DNA of 25,557 bases. It comes from Candidatus Cloacimonadota bacterium. Its GTDB lineage: Bacteria > Cloacimonadota > Cloacimonadia > Cloacimonadales > Cloacimonadaceae. Below are positions 16,088 through 22,470 of the stretch, in pieces. The notes under the pieces were generated by a model. The model saw only the letters and a list, made by a program, of their open reading frames with translations, did not search any database and was not told the DNA's origin. The position numbers were made by a program, and so were the translations under genes. How positions within the stretch are numbered: position 1 is the stretch's first letter; the number at the start of each line of letters is the position of its first letter. The DNA is taken from positions 1 through 25,557 of the forward strand of contig JAEZUG010000048.1 of assembly GCA_023421135.1 (NCBI GenBank), given 5' to 3'.

Positions 16088-16534
16088 ATGAAGACGCATA
16101 TTGAGTGGATGGAACTGGCACTTAATGAGGCCAAGCTTGCAGCCCGGGAAGATGAAATCCCGGTGGGAGCTGTGCTTGTGAAGGGAGATGAACTGATCCT
16201 CTCGGATCACAATCGCACCCGTCAGATGCAGAATCCTCTGGCTCATGCGGAGAAATTGATCATTGACAAAATCACCTCTTCCAAAATCAAGTATCTGCAG
16301 GATTACACCTTGTATGTGAGCCTTGAGCCTTGCCTGATGTGCGCTGGTATGATGATCTGGAGTAGATTGGGTACCTTGGTCTTGGGAGCAGATGAACCCA
16401 AGAGCGGATGCACCGGCTCGGTTTACAACGTTCTGAGGGATAAAAGCTTCAATCACGAAGTAAAGATAATCCGGGGCATATTGAAAGCAGAAAGTGCAGC
16501 CTTGCTGCAAGATTTTTTTAAGACCAAAAGATGA
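16088..16534 (+). CDS. tadA: tRNA-specific adenosine deaminase TadA
   Basis: Deaminates A34 to inosine in tRNA-Arg(ACG). I take the ATG at 16088 (MKTHIEWMELALNEAKLAA, 148 aa), which fits the family N-terminus; the frame is open from 16052 but that start is the TTG inside the promoter-like TTGACA. Zinc and catalytic residues are present: LAHAEKL (His53, Glu55) and EPCLMC (Cys82, Cys85). The C-terminal part, GCTGSVYNVL to GILKAESAALLQDFF, is typical TadA and argues against cytosine or guanine deaminases. There is no Shine-Dalgarno sequence, and an ATG at 16109 is a less likely alternative. The stop is 5 bases before a tRNA-Ser gene, so the two are probably one transcript. Confidence 0.92.
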   Translation: MKTHIEWMELALNEAKLAAREDEIPVGAVLVKGDELILSDHNRTRQMQNPLAHAEKLIIDKITSSKIKYLQDYTLYVSLEPCLMCAGMMIWSRLGTLVLGADEPKSGCTGSVYNVLRDKSFNHEVKIIRGILKAESAALLQDFFKTKR

Positions 16535-16539
16535 GACGT

Positions 16540-16629
16540 GGAGAGTTGCCGGAGCGGTTGAACGGGACGGTCTCGAAAACCGTTGTATCCTTACGGGTAC
16601 CCAGGGTTCGAATCCCTGACTCTCCGCCA
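16540..16629 (+). tRNA. tRNA-Ser (anticodon CGA), CCA encoded
   Basis: Acceptor arms ggagagt (16540-16546) and actctcc (16619-16625) pair, with discriminator G at 16626 and CCA at 16627-16629. The anticodon stem acggt/accgt (16567-16571, 16579-16583) encloses ctcgaaa, giving anticodon CGA at 16574-16576. A long variable arm (gtatcc paired to gggtac) is diagnostic of class II tRNA, and the T-arm cagggttcgaatccctg is complete. It decodes UCG. It is inserted between tadA (5-base gap) and the first ECF gene (5-base gap). Confidence 0.97.
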
Positions 16630-16634
16630 CTATT

Positions 16635-17006
16635 ATGAATACTTTCCAGAGCCTCAAAGAACGTTATCTGGTCTGCGATGCAGGCTGCCCCATCCTTTCC
16701 TCCGGTAGCTTGGCAGACGAGATGCTGCTCTACAATTTAAACGAAGAGAAGATGCTTTTGCTAACCCAGCAGTTTCTTCTTTTAACAGGAAAGGAGCTGA
16801 GCCCGTCAAGCAAAACAGAAGAGCTCTCAGGCGGACAGAAAGTGATCCTGATGTGCCTTCTGGCTCTCTACAGCCCTGCCCGGGCAATTGCCTTAATCAA
16901 TCTGGAACGCTCACTTGATGCCCACAGGCGTAATGCTCTCCAAGCCGTGATCCAAAACCTGGCAGCAGGCAGAGAGATCATCCTGAGAGAGACTGATGAG
17001 ACTTGA
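16635..17006 (+). CDS. Truncated ABC ATPase-like subunit with signature only (ECF-type)
   Basis: 123 aa, about 45% of a normal EcfA. The protein begins near the Q-loop/helical domain (YLVCDAGCPILSSGSLADEM). It carries a perfect LSGGQ signature at residues 64-68 and the D-loop SLD at 93-95. Walker A is absent. The Walker B acids are replaced (Ile88, Asn89 in IALINLERSLD), and the switch His position is Thr120. It therefore cannot bind and hydrolyse ATP alone, but can offer a signature in trans. It overlaps the next gene by 11 bases. That neighbour has exactly the missing motifs. The start is the only ATG at the 5' end and has no ribosome binding site; it lies 5 bases after the tRNA CCA. A pseudogene is possible, but the frame is intact and tightly packed in the operon. 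Confidence 0.75.
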   Translation: MNTFQSLKERYLVCDAGCPILSSGSLADEMLLYNLNEEKMLLLTQQFLLLTGKELSPSSKTEELSGGQKVILMCLLALYSPARAIALINLERSLDAHRRNALQAVIQNLAAGREIILRETDET

Positions 17007-17508
17007 GAGAGGTCTGCACCTGCTCTGGCCAGGATTTTCTATAGAGCTGAAAGAGGAGCTGACCTTCCACCCGGGTGTTTATCACTTGAGCGGAGAAAAC
17101 GGCAGTGGGAAGAGCTCTTTCTACAAAAGGCTGTTGCTGCCTGAATTGCAGAAAGAAAGCTCGTGCTATATTGTTTATCTGGAACAGATGATGAAGGGAC
17201 AATTCTACGCGCTCAAGGCTCACGCTGCCCTCAGTGATTGGCAGAAAGGCATTCACAACCATCAAGATGCAGTGGATTACCTGCTCCATGATCTTGGTAG
17301 GACTGTGGCCAAATCTCCCCGCTCCATCTTTGCCATGGTAGATGAGTCTTCTTCACTGATTGAGGTTTGGGATCGTCTCAAAGGCTTGGGGCAGAGCTTT
17401 ACTCTGATCTATAGCAGTCACAGGGCAGAAGCCATTCAAGCTGATTATGTATTGAGCTTAGAACCGATAAACCAAGAAGGGAGCATCCTTTATGAACGGA
17501 CTCTTTAG
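16996..17508 (+). CDS. ABC ATPase-like subunit with Walker motifs but no signature (ECF-type)
   Basis: 170 aa, short for an ABC ATPase. Walker A is GENGSGKSS (residues 33-41). The Q-loop Gln is probably Gln64 (VYLEQ). Walker B is SIFAMVDES with Asp116 and Glu117, and the switch His is His142 in IYSSHRAEA. Between Q-loop and Walker B there are only about 50 residues, with no LSGGQ-like sequence, and no SALD-type D-loop follows Walker B. It complements the preceding protein, which has signature and D-loop only. A heterodimer would have one composite ATP site and one empty site. gagaga lies upstream of the ATG. It overlaps the genes on both sides (11 and 17 bases). Assignment to ECF rests on the next two genes. 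Confidence 0.8.
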   Translation: MRLERGLHLLWPGFSIELKEELTFHPGVYHLSGENGSGKSSFYKRLLLPELQKESSCYIVYLEQMMKGQFYALKAHAALSDWQKGIHNHQDAVDYLLHDLGRTVAKSPRSIFAMVDESSSLIEVWDRLKGLGQSFTLIYSSHRAEAIQADYVLSLEPINQEGSILYERTL

Positions 17509-18115
17509 AGTTTGTTTAGCTCTACTCCTATTGGCAGGGCTCTTTGTTGCGCTGGGTCTGCTCTGGTTGGATTGGTTGCTGTTGCAAGTGTTTTCCCTGC
17601 TAGTCTTGGGCGTAGTTCTTGTCTTCCGGAGAGGCTGGAGCTTTTTCTTTAAAGAGTTAAAGGGTCTGGCTCCCTTTCTGTTGGGCTGGGTGGCAGTCTA
17701 TGGCATCTTTGCCTTGTTGGGTTTCAAACCTGCTGCAGAAGAATCAGCCGGGGTATATTGGCTGAGCTATGGAAGCAGCAGAGCAATTGTGCTGCTGAAT
17801 ATCCTTTTTGCCATACAGATTGTAGCTTCCTGGCTCAAGTGGCAGGATCTCATGGCTCTGCCTCTGAACATATCGGGCAAGAAGTATCTTATCTTGGGGA
17901 AGTCACTGTATGAAACGGCTTTTTCTTCTCATACTGCTTTGGGATTGCACGTGTCTCTAATACCCTCTCATCAGCATAAACTCTGCTGGCGAGAGCTCTT
18001 TTTTCAAAAGCTGAACTACTTGCTGGCACTGCTCAGCATAGTTCTAAGAGAATCGGAAATCAAGGGTGAGGCTATCGACAACCGAATCAAACACTGCTAC
18101 AGGAGAGAGAAATGA
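17492..18115 (+). CDS. EcfT-like transmembrane coupling protein
   Basis: 207 aa with about four to five hydrophobic segments: a dense N-terminal block (residues about 5-50), further segments near 55-80 and 95-115, and one near 170-185. The C-terminal helix LRESEIKGEAIDNRIKH resembles the EcfT coupling helix that ends in the x-R-x motif (usually ARG, here NRI). A second standard ARG motif is not visible, so it is divergent. EcfT links the ATPases to the S component. Its gene overlaps the signature-less ATPase gene by 17 bases, with gaagggag as ribosome binding site. It overlaps the S-component gene by 4 bases (ATGA). The assignment depends partly on context; any other ABC permease type is less likely at this size. 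Confidence 0.7.
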   Translation: MNGLFRVCLALLLLAGLFVALGLLWLDWLLLQVFSLLVLGVVLVFRRGWSFFFKELKGLAPFLLGWVAVYGIFALLGFKPAAEESAGVYWLSYGSSRAIVLLNILFAIQIVASWLKWQDLMALPLNISGKKYLILGKSLYETAFSSHTALGLHVSLIPSHQHKLCWRELFFQKLNYLLALLSIVLRESEIKGEAIDNRIKHCYRREK

Positions 18116-18576
18116 AATGGTATCATCTGGTTGGATACACCATAGTTGTGATGGTAAGCACCCTCTTCATCCGCATCCCTTTACCGGGTGGAGGATACTT
18201 CAATTTTGGAGATGTCACAGTAATCTTTGTGGGTCTCTATGCCGGCTCTTTGGGTGGAGCTTTGGCAGGCGGAATAGGCTCTGCCCTGGCAGATCTGATT
18301 GGCTTCCCGATCTTTGCTCCTGTTACTCTGATTGCCAAAGGAGCTGAAGGTCTGGTTGCCGGCTTGGGTAAAGGCAGAGGAAGTGTGCTCAACTATCTCT
18401 ACCCCATCCTGGGGGCTCTGCTCATGGTGCTGGCCTATTTTTATGGCACGTGGATTCTTCCCACTTTTGGGATAGGTGCTGCAATCGCAGAAATCCCTGC
18501 CAATCTGAGCCAAGCCGTTTTGGGAAACATCGGCGCTCGCATCCTGCTCGTGGCAGTGAAACGCATGGGCTTGTGA
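18112..18576 (+). CDS. ECF transporter S component (PF07155-like)
   Basis: 154 aa with about five to six membrane segments. The stretch FNFGDVTVIFVGLYAGSLGG, then GIGSALADLIGFPIFAPVTL and KGAEGLVAG, follows the pattern of small ECF S components of the PF07155/COG4720 type, which bind vitamins or their precursors in the membrane. The substrate cannot be read from the sequence, and no riboswitch marks the operon. The gene is last in the block and starts in an ATGA overlap with the EcfT-like gene; gagagaga is its ribosome binding site. A dedicated energising module encoded beside one S component corresponds to a group I ECF transporter. Confidence 0.8.
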   Translation: MKWYHLVGYTIVVMVSTLFIRIPLPGGGYFNFGDVTVIFVGLYAGSLGGALAGGIGSALADLIGFPIFAPVTLIAKGAEGLVAGLGKGRGSVLNYLYPILGALLMVLAYFYGTWILPTFGIGAAIAEIPANLSQAVLGNIGARILLVAVKRMGL

Positions 18577-18668
18577 GAGGACTTCTCCAACCGAGATGAT
18601 CTGCTCTTGTCTCAGCCCCGATCCCGAGCTATTATATCCTGAGAAGATTAAGTAAATGTGAGGTAATT

Positions 18669-19172
18669 ATGGCCCTAAAAGAATCTCTGATCCGCTCCAT
18701 AAAGAAAGCTATGCAGGGTGAGCTGGATAGTGTAACTCTATACGAGAACGCTGCAAACCACTCTTCAGACAGCGAAGTCAAAAACTTCTTCAATTCCCGC
18801 CGGGATGAGGAGAAACAGCACTATAACTATCTGCTCAAATATTACCAGGAACTATCCAACGAGCTCGAGCCCAGCGATCTGAGCCCGGAATTCTCTGCGG
18901 AAACTGGCTTGAACCCTATCATCTCAGGAGAGTTTGTGAAGCGTATTGGTTCCGATCAATACCTGTTTTCAGCCATCTCCACAGCTTTGCTCCTGGAGAA
19001 AGATGCCATAGAGCACTATCGCAAGATGGAGCATGAAACTGATAACCTGACCCTGAAGTCTTTCTTTGGCATCCTGACCCGCTGGGAAGAGAAGCACTAT
19101 GAAGACCTGCTGTCAGTTCAAAAAGAAGCAGAGCAGTACTTCTGGACTATTAATCGCTTCGAACCCTTCTAG
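18669..19172 (+). CDS. Ferritin-like (rubrerythrin-type) diiron protein
   Basis: 167 aa made of a four-helix ferritin-like fold. Metal-ligand patterns are visible: Glu18 in GELDSVTLYE, EKQH (Glu48, His51), Glu110/Glu115 in LLLEKDAIEHY, and EEKH (Glu140, His143). There is no rubredoxin CxxC domain, so electrons would need another donor. The family (COG1633) is linked to peroxide reduction or iron handling in anaerobes. gtgagg lies 5 bases before the ATG. It stands alone between the ECF block (92-base gap) and convergent recO. Only 3 bases separate its stop from the recO stop. A hairpin with a T-run inside recO probably terminates it. Confidence 0.85.
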   Translation: MALKESLIRSIKKAMQGELDSVTLYENAANHSSDSEVKNFFNSRRDEEKQHYNYLLKYYQELSNELEPSDLSPEFSAETGLNPIISGEFVKRIGSDQYLFSAISTALLLEKDAIEHYRKMEHETDNLTLKSFFGILTRWEEKHYEDLLSVQKEAEQYFWTINRFEPF

Positions 19173-19175
19173 AGC

Positions 19176-19934
19176 TCAAAAGTAGAATTGTTCCAAGACG
19201 CTCAGGCTTTTCAGTCTGAGCGTTTTGTTGAGTCTACCCTCAAAGGCTGAAACAAAGAAGCCATTCAGCTCTCGCACCAAGGCTCGGTTCAGCTTCAGAT
19301 CAGACATGTGCAGGCCAATCTCCGGAAGTATCTTCAGAATCTGAGCCGCTCCCGGACTTAGCACCAGCAATCCGTCATCACTCGTGATAGCCTCAGCACA
19401 ATCCACACATATCACGCCTCCATTACGCAAGTCCAGGATCAATCTTTGTTCTCCATTGCAGCCGCACAATTCACAAGTATCCAGATTCATTTCATATCCA
19501 CTCAGGCTTAGGATGCGGCTGAAGAAACGCCACCAAATACAGACCGGCTGGATGTCCGGCTTCTGTAAATAGAGAACATAAGAGCTTAGAAGCTCATAAT
19601 AATCCATCGCCTCTGAGGAGGCAATCAGGATCTTGCCCAGCAGCTCCGCACCCAGCTCTGCTGCCACCCAGTTCTGGGGCTGCTCGTGCAAGCTATTTCC
19701 TCTTATCAAGCTGGCCTCAGCCAGGAGATACAAGCCTTGCTCAACCGGTTCGTAGAGACTGAACTCATATTCAAAGAGCTGAACCAGAGGATTAGTGGCA
19801 TGTTGTTTGCGATACCCTTTGGCGAGGATGCTGATCTGTCCGTGAGAGCGGCAAAAGGCCTGGATAATCTGGCTGCTGTCCCCATAGGGACTGAGCTTCA
19901 TAATGATCCCGCGATCTTTGATCCTGGCCTTCAC
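19176..19934 (-). CDS. recO: DNA repair protein RecO
   Basis: RecO helps load RecA onto SSB-coated single-stranded DNA with RecR. The 252-aa protein has an N-terminal OB-fold start typical of the family (IKDRGIIMKLSPYGDSSQII, then GQISILAKGYRK), a helical middle, and a zinc finger CELC (Cys154, Cys157) with CVDC (Cys176, Cys179). The start is a GTG forming a GTGA overlap with the stop of the NFACT gene; an ATG 11 codons on would cut the OB-fold. Length is normal. Translation is therefore coupled to the upstream ribosome-rescue gene. The last 15 codons contain a terminator-like hairpin for the opposite strand. Confidence 0.93.
   Translation of the reverse strand: MKARIKDRGIIMKLSPYGDSSQIIQAFCRSHGQISILAKGYRKQHATNPLVQLFEYEFSLYEPVEQGLYLLAEASLIRGNSLHEQPQNWVAAELGAELLGKILIASSEAMDYYELLSSYVLYLQKPDIQPVCIWWRFFSRILSLSGYEMNLDTCELCGCNGEQRLILDLRNGGVICVDCAEAITSDDGLLVLSPGAAQILKILPEIGLHMSDLKLNRALVRELNGFFVSAFEGRLNKTLRLKSLSVLEQFYF
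19198..19226 (+). terminator. Intrinsic terminator of the ferritin-like gene, inside recO
   Basis: acgctcag (19198-19205) and ctgagcgt (19216-19223) form an 8-bp stem around a 10-base loop, followed by ttt on the plus strand (T-run 19223-19226). It lies 26 bases past the stop of the ferritin-like gene but within the recO coding sequence (encoding NKTLRLKSLSV). The T-run is short. Confidence 0.5.
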
Positions 19935-21361
19935 AAGCCCAGCTTTGCCTTCAGTTCCCGCAGATCTATCGGATCCGCGAATATGGTCTTGTGATTGGTG
20001 TAAGTCACAAATCCTGGTGCACTCTTACGTGGTTTACGCACAAAGCGAATCTGAGTGTAATCCACTGGAACATTCTGCGAGAATTTGGCTTTGCTATACC
20101 AAGCAGCCAGAGCGGCACAGAGCTCCACCAATTCCGGCGAAGGGTCTTTCTTGGTGTAGCAGCGCAAAAGCACGTGAGATCCGTGATAGATACGGGTATG
20201 AAACCACCAATCAGTAGGACGTCCCAATTGAGTAGTGATAAAATCGTTCTCCCTGGCCTTTCTGCCGATGAAGATCTCGTGATCGGCACTCAGTTTCACG
20301 CTGAGCAGTTTCTCTGCCTGAGCCAGCTTCTGGCTCAGTTTCTTCACCTTCCCGGCCCCAGGAGGATAGATCAGCTCTCCAGATTTGATCCGCTCCAAGA
20401 TTGCATCCAATTGTGCCAGCTCGGTGGCAGTCTTGGCCAGATTAGCCTCAATAACAGCCAATCCACTCTTGGCTTTATGGTACTTCTTCAGATAGTGATT
20501 CATGTTCTCAAGCGCAGTCTTCTCTGGAAATAGCCTGATCTCAAGCTGTTTCAGCTCCGGATCGTGGTAATCGCAGGCCATAATCTCTGTGCTCCCAGCT
20601 TTTATATTTGAAAGCTCATATTTGATGGCTTCGGCATAGCGGAACCAGAGATCACCCTGCTGTGCAACTCCCAGATCTTCTTCCTGCTGAATCTTTCGCC
20701 GCAGCACCTTCTTATATTCCTTCTGCCAAAATCGCAGCACAGATGCTTGCTCTTCCAAGTGTTTTCGCCGCTCCAGCACTCTTTGGTGATAGGCTTCGAA
20801 ATAGCTGTTCACACTCTCGCAAGCCACCCTTTCCGACGATCCCGGAATCTCCAGTTCCAGAGGCAGCATCAAGTCCAGAAGCCGTGGAGAATATGTGGTC
20901 TGGGGTTCCTGATAGATCAGAGTGGGCAGCACCTGACGCTGGGGGTTATCAGCATAGCTGTATTTATGGAGAGCATCCACGATCACCAAGCTGTCTTTGT
21001 CTTGCTTACACAATATTGCATTGGGATGCTTGGTGCTCAGCTCCAATACTATCTGCCAGTGTATCTTATCCCCGTATATATCCTCACTTAGGTAGCTGAG
21101 CCTTATAATGCGGTCGTTCTCATCCAGAGATACACCCCGAAGCGTAGCATGATGCAACTGCGGCCAGATCTGCTTTGGTTCAGCATTACTTGTGGTTCTG
21201 TTCCAATAGAGCAGAGCTTCCCGGGCAGAGAGCAGCACTGTGAGAATCTCACCGTTCTTGTGCCGGATTGCCAGGAGTTCCGGGCTCTGCTCAATTCTCT
21301 CGATGCCAATGCCAAGTGGTTGCCTTTCCTTCAGCCAAGCCTTAAGATATGAATATTCCAC
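19931..21361 (-). CDS. rqcH: NFACT ribosome quality control protein RqcH
   Basis: RqcH binds 50S subunits with stalled peptidyl-tRNA and adds C-terminal alanine tails for degradation. The 476-aa protein has NFACT-N, a coiled coil (about residues 190-330) and a C-terminal NFACT-R domain (DWWFHTRIYHGSHVLL, then IRFVRKPRKSAPGFVTYTNH). The NFACT-N tRNA-binding residues are kept: Asp83-Arg84 in ENDRIIRL, and 24 residues later Glu107 in VLELSTKHPN, the same spacing as D97/R98 and E121 of Bacillus RqcH. It is roughly 90 residues shorter than typical homologues. The start is a GTG with gagagg only 3 bases upstream, and no ATG lies nearby. It is divergent from the coiled-coil gene and overlaps recO by 4 bases. 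Confidence 0.9.
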   Translation of the reverse strand: MEYSYLKAWLKERQPLGIGIERIEQSPELLAIRHKNGEILTVLLSAREALLYWNRTTSNAEPKQIWPQLHHATLRGVSLDENDRIIRLSYLSEDIYGDKIHWQIVLELSTKHPNAILCKQDKDSLVIVDALHKYSYADNPQRQVLPTLIYQEPQTTYSPRLLDLMLPLELEIPGSSERVACESVNSYFEAYHQRVLERRKHLEEQASVLRFWQKEYKKVLRRKIQQEEDLGVAQQGDLWFRYAEAIKYELSNIKAGSTEIMACDYHDPELKQLEIRLFPEKTALENMNHYLKKYHKAKSGLAVIEANLAKTATELAQLDAILERIKSGELIYPPGAGKVKKLSQKLAQAEKLLSVKLSADHEIFIGRKARENDFITTQLGRPTDWWFHTRIYHGSHVLLRCYTKKDPSPELVELCAALAAWYSKAKFSQNVPVDYTQIRFVRKPRKSAPGFVTYTNHKTIFADPIDLRELKAKLGL

Positions 21362-21384
21362 AATCCTCTCAATTTAGTTTTGCC

Positions 21385-21412
21385 TTGACACGCAAGGCTG
21401 CTAATTTATTTA
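21385..21412 (+). promoter_or_regulatory. Promoter candidate for the coiled-coil protein gene
   Basis: TTGACA (21385-21390), then after 16 bases TATTTA (21407-21412), which fits either a weak -10 or a TAnnTTTG-like element. The ATG is at 21448 with aaggag (21436-21441) between. It lies in the 86-base divergent gap with the NFACT gene. Confidence 0.45.
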
Positions 21413-21447
21413 GGACAAGAAAGCAGAATACAGTTAAGGAGTCAAGT

Positions 21448-22323
21448 ATGAAAGCTACGACTTGGATAATCTTGGCAGTAGTTTTGGCAGTTGCAGCACT
21501 GATTTTTGGCATAATGTTTTCCGGATCTGCCAAAAAAGCCAAAGCTTTGGAAGAGAAGAATGCTCAACTCACCGCCGAGTACAATGAAGCTACCAATACC
21601 ATCACAGAAATTCAATCCAGCCTGGACGCTTTGGATCGGGACCTGCTGGGACAAATCTCTCCCACCGAGGAAGTACCTGGTTCCACTCCTGAAGACAGAC
21701 GAGCCCGTTTGATCGGCAATATTGCCACAATGAGATCTCAGATAGAGGCAGACAAAGCCCGCATAGCCCAGTTGGAACGTCAGCTTGCCTCCTCCAATTC
21801 TCAGCTCCGTGGCGTTCAGAATATGATCAACCAGTTGCGCAACTCCGTCGCGGATAAGGAAACCATCCTCAGTGAGCTGCAAGCTCAATTGAACAGCAGC
21901 ACCCAAACCCTGGAATCCGAACGCAGGCTTTCTGCAGAACAGATTCAGAGAAGAGATCAGGAAATAGCCGATCGTCAGGCAGCATTGGATGAGCAGAGAA
22001 CCCGCGAGAATACCATGTATTACATCGCTGCCACCCGAGCTCAACTGATTGAGAAAGGTATTGTCGATCGCCGTGGTGGTCTCTTGGGCATCGGCCGGGT
22101 TTCCACAGTTGCCTCAAACTACGACGTCTCAAACTTCACCAGAATCAACCTGGGCGACACCAGCACTATCACCTTCCCCGCCACCCGCAGAGGCTATTCC
22201 ATCCTCTCCGATCAGAGCGCCGGAAGCTACACAGTGCAAAAGACGGGGCAGAACTACGTTCTCACCATCACCGATCCCCAGAGCTTCAGACGCCACAAAT
22301 TCGTCGTGATTGAACTGCTCTGA
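21448..22323 (+). CDS. Membrane-anchored coiled-coil protein, Cbp1-like C-terminus
   Basis: 291 aa from the ATG at 21448, with aaggag 6 bases upstream; the frame extends to 21349 but those codons run through the promoter. An N-terminal membrane segment (residues about 5-26) is followed by a long coiled coil (about 32-190) with heptad-like Glu/Gln/Leu patterns. A globular C-terminal part of about 95 residues begins MYYIAATRAQLIEKGIVDRR, followed by GGLLGIG, and contains TITFPATRRGYSILSD. Similar C-terminal domains occur behind coiled coils in Bacteroidetes hypothetical proteins (from memory; no search done). Function unknown; it probably sits on the periplasmic side of the envelope. It is monocistronic, with tandem stops TGA TAG and a strong terminator. 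Confidence 0.8.
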   Translation: MKATTWIILAVVLAVAALIFGIMFSGSAKKAKALEEKNAQLTAEYNEATNTITEIQSSLDALDRDLLGQISPTEEVPGSTPEDRRARLIGNIATMRSQIEADKARIAQLERQLASSNSQLRGVQNMINQLRNSVADKETILSELQAQLNSSTQTLESERRLSAEQIQRRDQEIADRQAALDEQRTRENTMYYIAATRAQLIEKGIVDRRGGLLGIGRVSTVASNYDVSNFTRINLGDTSTITFPATRRGYSILSDQSAGSYTVQKTGQNYVLTITDPQSFRRHKFVVIELL

Positions 22324-22342
22324 TAGAGAGGTTCATTACTAT

Positions 22343-22373
22343 AAAAAGCCACCACATTCAGGTGGCTTTTTTA
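22343..22373 (+). terminator. Rho-independent terminator
   Basis: Perfect stem aaaaagccacc (22343-22353) and ggtggcttttt (22361-22371) with the 7-base loop acattca. The right arm merges into a T-run (22367-22372). It lies 20 bases after the coiled-coil gene. It reads as a terminator in both directions thanks to the A-run. Confidence 0.92.
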
Positions 22374-22381
22374 TTGTTTTC

Positions 22382-22410
22382 TTGACATAATCACCCCTCT
22401 CACAATCTTA
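22382..22410 (+). promoter_or_regulatory. Promoter candidate for the M29 peptidase gene
   Basis: TTGACA (22382-22387), then after 17 bases ATCTTA (22405-22410), similar to the A-x-x-Y-T-T pattern seen at the other promoters here. It sits directly after the terminator of the previous gene. The ATG follows at 22471. Confidence 0.4.
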
Positions 22411-22470
22411 TCCGATAAATCCTCTGGGATTCTGACACCGTATTCATAAATGAAATATAGAAGGTGCACC

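Noticed and set aside
16635..17508. One ABC ATPase gene broken by a frameshift
   Set aside because: The half with the signature comes first and the half with Walker A second, the reverse of a single ATPase. Each frame is intact, has its own start and overlaps the next, so a simple frameshift cannot explain it.
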